A stretch of DNA of 64,000 bases. Source: an uncultured SAR86 cluster bacterium. Its GTDB lineage: Bacteria > Pseudomonadota > Gammaproteobacteria > Magnimaribacterales > Magnimaribacteraceae. How positions within the stretch are numbered: position 1 is the first letter of the stretch; each line of letters begins with the position of its first letter. This document shows positions 60,779 to 64,000 of the stretch, piece by piece. The notes below the pieces were generated by a model that had not been told where the DNA came from, did not search any database, and saw nothing but the letters and a program-made list of their open reading frames with translations. The translations under genes and the position numbers were made by a program. The DNA lies in assembly GCA_902532015.1 (NCBI GenBank), contig CACAGI010000002.1, forward strand, positions 62,001 to 126,000, given 5' to 3'.

Positions 60779-61951
60779 ATGAATCTTCATGAATATCAAG
60801 CAAAACAACTTTTTCGCGATTATGGGATAGCCGTATCTGATGGCATTGCTGCCTCCTCAGCTAAAGAAGCTGAAAAAGCTGCTCTTTCTTTAGGAGTATC
60901 TAAATGGGTTGTTAAAGCCCAAGTCCATGCTGGAGGAAGGGGAAAAGCTGGAGGGGTTGAGGTAGTTGATAAAATTGAAAAAGTTAGAGAATTTGCTGAT
61001 AAATGGATAGGAGCTAACTTGGTAACTTTTCAAACCGATGCTGACGGGCAGCCCGTTAATCAAATTTTAGTTGAAACTTGTACTGAAATAGAAAATGAAC
61101 TCTATCTAGGTGCTGTTATTGATAGAGCTTCACAAAGGCTTGTTGTAATGGCTTCTACTGAAGGCGGTGTAAATATTGAAGAAGTAGCTGAAAAGACGCC
61201 TGAAAAGATATTTAAGGTAGAAGTAGATCCTATTGAAGGCATTAATGCTATGGATGCTGATAAATTATCTTCGCTTTTGGGCCTCAATGATTCTCAGAGC
61301 TCGCAATTTAGAAGTATTTACAAAGGAATGGCTAAGCTCTTTTTAGAAAAAGATCTGGCTTTATTGGAAGTTAATCCTCTTGTAATTACTGGTTCCGGTG
61401 ATTTACTTTGCTTAGATGCTAAAATAAATATAGATTCAAATGCTCTTTATAGACAAGAAGCTCTCAATGAAATGCGAGATACTTCTCAAGAAGATGAAAG
61501 GGAATCAAAAGCTGCAGAATGGGACCTAAGCTACGTTGCTTTAGATGGAAATATAGGGTGCATGGTAAATGGCGCAGGTTTAGCGATGGGTACTATGGAT
61601 ATTATCAAGCTACATGGAGGAGAACCTGCTAATTTTCTTGATGTGGGCGGCACAGCTGATGCAAAAAGAGTTGCTGAAGCATTTAAGATTATTTTATCTG
61701 ATAAAAATGTTAACACCGTCCTAATTAATATCTTTGGAGGTATTGTTCGTTGCGATGTGATAGCTGACGGCATTGTTGAAGCTCTTACGGTAATGGGAGT
61801 TTCAGTTCCAGTGGTAGTAAGGCTTGAAGGCAATAATGCCAAAGTAGGCCTTAAGACTTTGGATGAATGTGATTTAAACATTATCCCAGCTTCGAATTTA
61901 CAAGAAGCTGCTGAACTGGCAGTTAAGGCATCTAAAGGAGAAATAAGTTGA
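60779..61951 (+). CDS. sucC: Succinyl-CoA synthetase beta subunit
   Basis: [48 protein letters not shown]. Confidence 0.98.
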   Translation: MNLHEYQAKQLFRDYGIAVSDGIAASSAKEAEKAALSLGVSKWVVKAQVHAGGRGKAGGVEVVDKIEKVREFADKWIGANLVTFQTDADGQPVNQILVETCTEIENELYLGAVIDRASQRLVVMASTEGGVNIEEVAEKTPEKIFKVEVDPIEGINAMDADKLSSLLGLNDSQSSQFRSIYKGMAKLFLEKDLALLEVNPLVITGSGDLLCLDAKINIDSNALYRQEALNEMRDTSQEDERESKAAEWDLSYVALDGNIGCMVNGAGLAMGTMDIIKLHGGEPANFLDVGGTADAKRVAEAFKIILSDKNVNTVLINIFGGIVRCDVIADGIVEALTVMGVSVPVVVRLEGNNAKVGLKTLDECDLNIIPASNLQEAAELAVKASKGEIS

Positions 61952-62820
61952 GTATTTTAATTAATAAAGATACCAAAGTAATTTGTCAGGGCTTTACTGG
62001 TGGACAAGCAACTCAACATTGTATTCAGTGCATAGAGTATGGCACTCAATTAGTAGGAGGAGTGACTCCAGGTAAAGGAGGGCAAACGCATCTAGATCTA
62101 CCTGTTTTTAATTCTGTTAAAGAAGCAGTCAGTCAAACAGGAGCAACTGCTAGTATTATTTTTGTTCCGGCTCCTTTTTGTAAGGCCTCAATACTTGAAG
62201 CTGCAGAATCAGGGATATCCTTAATTATATGCATTACAGAAGGAATACCTACAATCGATATGCTAGAGGTTAAAGTTAGATGTGACAATCTTGGAGTAAG
62301 GCTAATTGGACCAAATTGTCCTGGAATTATTACTCCAGGCGAATGCAAGATGGGTATTATGCCAGGTGATATTCACCTTCCAGGTAAAGTTGGTGTTATA
62401 TCTAGATCGGGCACTCTTACTTACGAAGCTGTTAAACAAACAACCGACTTAGGCTTTGGACAAACAAGTTGTGTAGGAATCGGAGGAGATCCAGTACCTG
62501 GATCCAGCTTTATAGACATATTAGATTTATTCCAGAATGATCCTAAAACAGAAGCAATTGTTATGGTAGGAGAAATAGGAGGAACTGCTGAAGAAGCTGC
62601 TGCTGAGTTTATTCAATCAAATGTAACAAAGCCAGTTGTCTCTTATATAGCTGGGGTAACTGCTCCAGCTGGAAAAAGAATGGGACATGCTGGTGCCATA
62701 ATTGCTGGGGGCAAAGGAACAGCTGAAGATAAGTTTAAAGCTTTAGAGAAAGCTGGAGTCCATACTGTTAAAAGCCCTGCTGACATAGGAAAGGGTGTAG
62801 CTGAAATAACCGGATGGTAA
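61948..62820 (+). CDS. sucD: Succinyl-CoA synthetase alpha subunit
   Basis: [57 protein letters not shown]. Confidence 0.98.
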   Translation: MSILINKDTKVICQGFTGGQATQHCIQCIEYGTQLVGGVTPGKGGQTHLDLPVFNSVKEAVSQTGATASIIFVPAPFCKASILEAAESGISLIICITEGIPTIDMLEVKVRCDNLGVRLIGPNCPGIITPGECKMGIMPGDIHLPGKVGVISRSGTLTYEAVKQTTDLGFGQTSCVGIGGDPVPGSSFIDILDLFQNDPKTEAIVMVGEIGGTAEEAAAEFIQSNVTKPVVSYIAGVTAPAGKRMGHAGAIIAGGKGTAEDKFKALEKAGVHTVKSPADIGKGVAEITGW

Positions 62821-63659
62821 AAGAATACGAAAATTTAAAAGTTGAAGACAATGGCCATGTAGTTATTTGTAATTTAACCAACCCCCCCACACATACTTTT
62901 ACTTCCAAAAGCTTGATGGAAGTTCATGATTTCTTAGATCAAATGGAAAAGAAAAAAGATCTGAGGGTGCTGGCTTTCACGGGAGGAGGAGAAGATGTTT
63001 TTATTAAACATTATGAAGTAGGCGAGTTAGCTGAATCCGCAGAAAAGAATATTTCTGAAGCTAAAGAAGTCAGTTCAGAATATAGCCCTCCAAAAGAACT
63101 TCATCTCTTTCATAAAATGCTTCTTCGTTTAAGAGATATTGAAGCTATAGTCATTGCGGGAATTAATGGAAATACCGCAGGTGGTGGATGTGAATTTGCC
63201 TTGGGGTGCGATCTGAGAATAATGTCTGAAGGCCCCTATGCAATAGGTTTACCTGAGACTTCCGTAGGAATATTGCCAGGGGGAGGAGGGACTCAAAGAT
63301 TGGCTCGACTTATAGGATCTTCAAGAGCTCTAGATTTAATTCTTCATGCAAGGTTATTAAGCCCTCAAGAAGCTTTTGATTTCGGTTTAATTAATAAGTT
63401 AGTACCTCACGAAAGGTTTCGCGAAGAACTAATGGCTTATTGTTTGGATTTAGCATCACGTGCGCCCATAGCCCTCAGACAAGTAAAGAAAATCATTCAT
63501 CACGGTCTAGATAAAACTTTAGAAGAAGGACTTCTAATGGAACAAGAAGCTTTTGATGTGACAATGCGATCTAATGATGCAGCTAAAGCTATGCGCTCAA
63601 TGCTTGATACAGAAAAAGATATCGAAGATCGAACTGAGTTTAACTGGGAAGGAAATTAG
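62814..63659 (+). CDS. Enoyl-CoA hydratase/isomerase family protein
   Basis: [49 protein letters not shown]. Confidence 0.93.
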   Translation: MVKEYENLKVEDNGHVVICNLTNPPTHTFTSKSLMEVHDFLDQMEKKKDLRVLAFTGGGEDVFIKHYEVGELAESAEKNISEAKEVSSEYSPPKELHLFHKMLLRLRDIEAIVIAGINGNTAGGGCEFALGCDLRIMSEGPYAIGLPETSVGILPGGGGTQRLARLIGSSRALDLILHARLLSPQEAFDFGLINKLVPHERFREELMAYCLDLASRAPIALRQVKKIIHHGLDKTLEEGLLMEQEAFDVTMRSNDAAKAMRSMLDTEKDIEDRTEFNWEGN

Positions 63660-64000
63660 TTACTCGTCTGCAACTTTAATTACTTGTTTACCAAAGTTCT
63701 TTCCACTCAAAACATCTCTTAAACCCTGAGGAGCATTCTCAAAACCTTCAGTAACAGTTTCTTCGTATTTAATTTTTCCTTCAACAATCCAGTTACAAAG
63801 TTCATCAGTGGCTTCTCGCCACTCTTTAAACCATTCAGTGACGACAAAGAATCTGTGATCAGGTACAGGATCAAGAGCTCCAAAAACATGGAAAGGGGTT
63901 TCTTCTTTGGTCATATCTTCTGAATTATAAGCAGAGATAAATCCACAAATGGGTACTCTCGAACCAGGGTTCAGAAGTTTAGCTACTGCTTTACTGACTG
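63660..64000 (-). CDS. MDR-family NADP-dependent oxidoreductase (leukotriene B4 dehydrogenase/CurA-like), truncated by window edge
   Basis: Frame is open to base 64000 (...KLLNPGSRVPICGFISAYNSEDMTKEETPF); C-terminus KYEETVTEGFENAPQGLRDVLSGKNFGKQVIKV. Confidence 0.85.
   Translation of the reverse strand, partial: VSKAVAKLLNPGSRVPICGFISAYNSEDMTKEETPFHVFGALDPVPDHRFFVVTEWFKEWREATDELCNWIVEGKIKYEETVTEGFENAPQGLRDVLSGKNFGKQVIKVADE

Overview
This window is a gene-dense, AT-rich bacterial chromosome segment. Gene content and order point to a streamlined, probably marine, Gammaproteobacterium (taxonomy is inference). It carries about 63 protein genes and one tRNA-Lys(UUU). I saw no rRNA, CRISPR array, transposase or prophage block. 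Recognisable ancestral gammaproteobacterial blocks, in order: murF-mraY-murD-ftsW-murG-murC-ddl; rpsF-rpsR-rplI-dnaB; pyrG-kdsA-eno-ftsB-ispD-ispF-surE-pcm ... fdxA-cinA-recA; fmdB-aspS-yebC-[nuclease]-ybgC-tolQRAB-pal-cpoB-tRNA-Lys; bepA/perM/bcp/dapA-bamC-purC; korB-korA-flavoprotein diverging from iscRSUA-fdx-iscX-ndk; ispG-hisS-yfgM-bamB-der; sdhCDAB-sucCD. The most interesting signals are precise gene losses or replacements inside otherwise conserved operons. (1) sucAB is absent between sdhB and sucC, while a KorAB 2-oxoacid:ferredoxin oxidoreductase plus an FAD/Fe-S partner sits in the same window. (2) That partner has an ~80 aa N-terminus resembling a tyrosine-recombinase N-terminal domain. 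(3) A PD-(D/E)XK-like nuclease occupies the position where ruvCAB normally sits. (4) hscBA, truD, nlpD-rpoS, mutS and ftsQAZ are missing from their usual positions. (5) All seven convergent gene pairs meet within -8 to +4 nt. (6) The FmdB homologue has no zinc-ribbon cysteines. (7) ProRS has a collapsed editing insertion. All assignments come from reading the sequence by eye; no database search was run, and absence is only established within this window.
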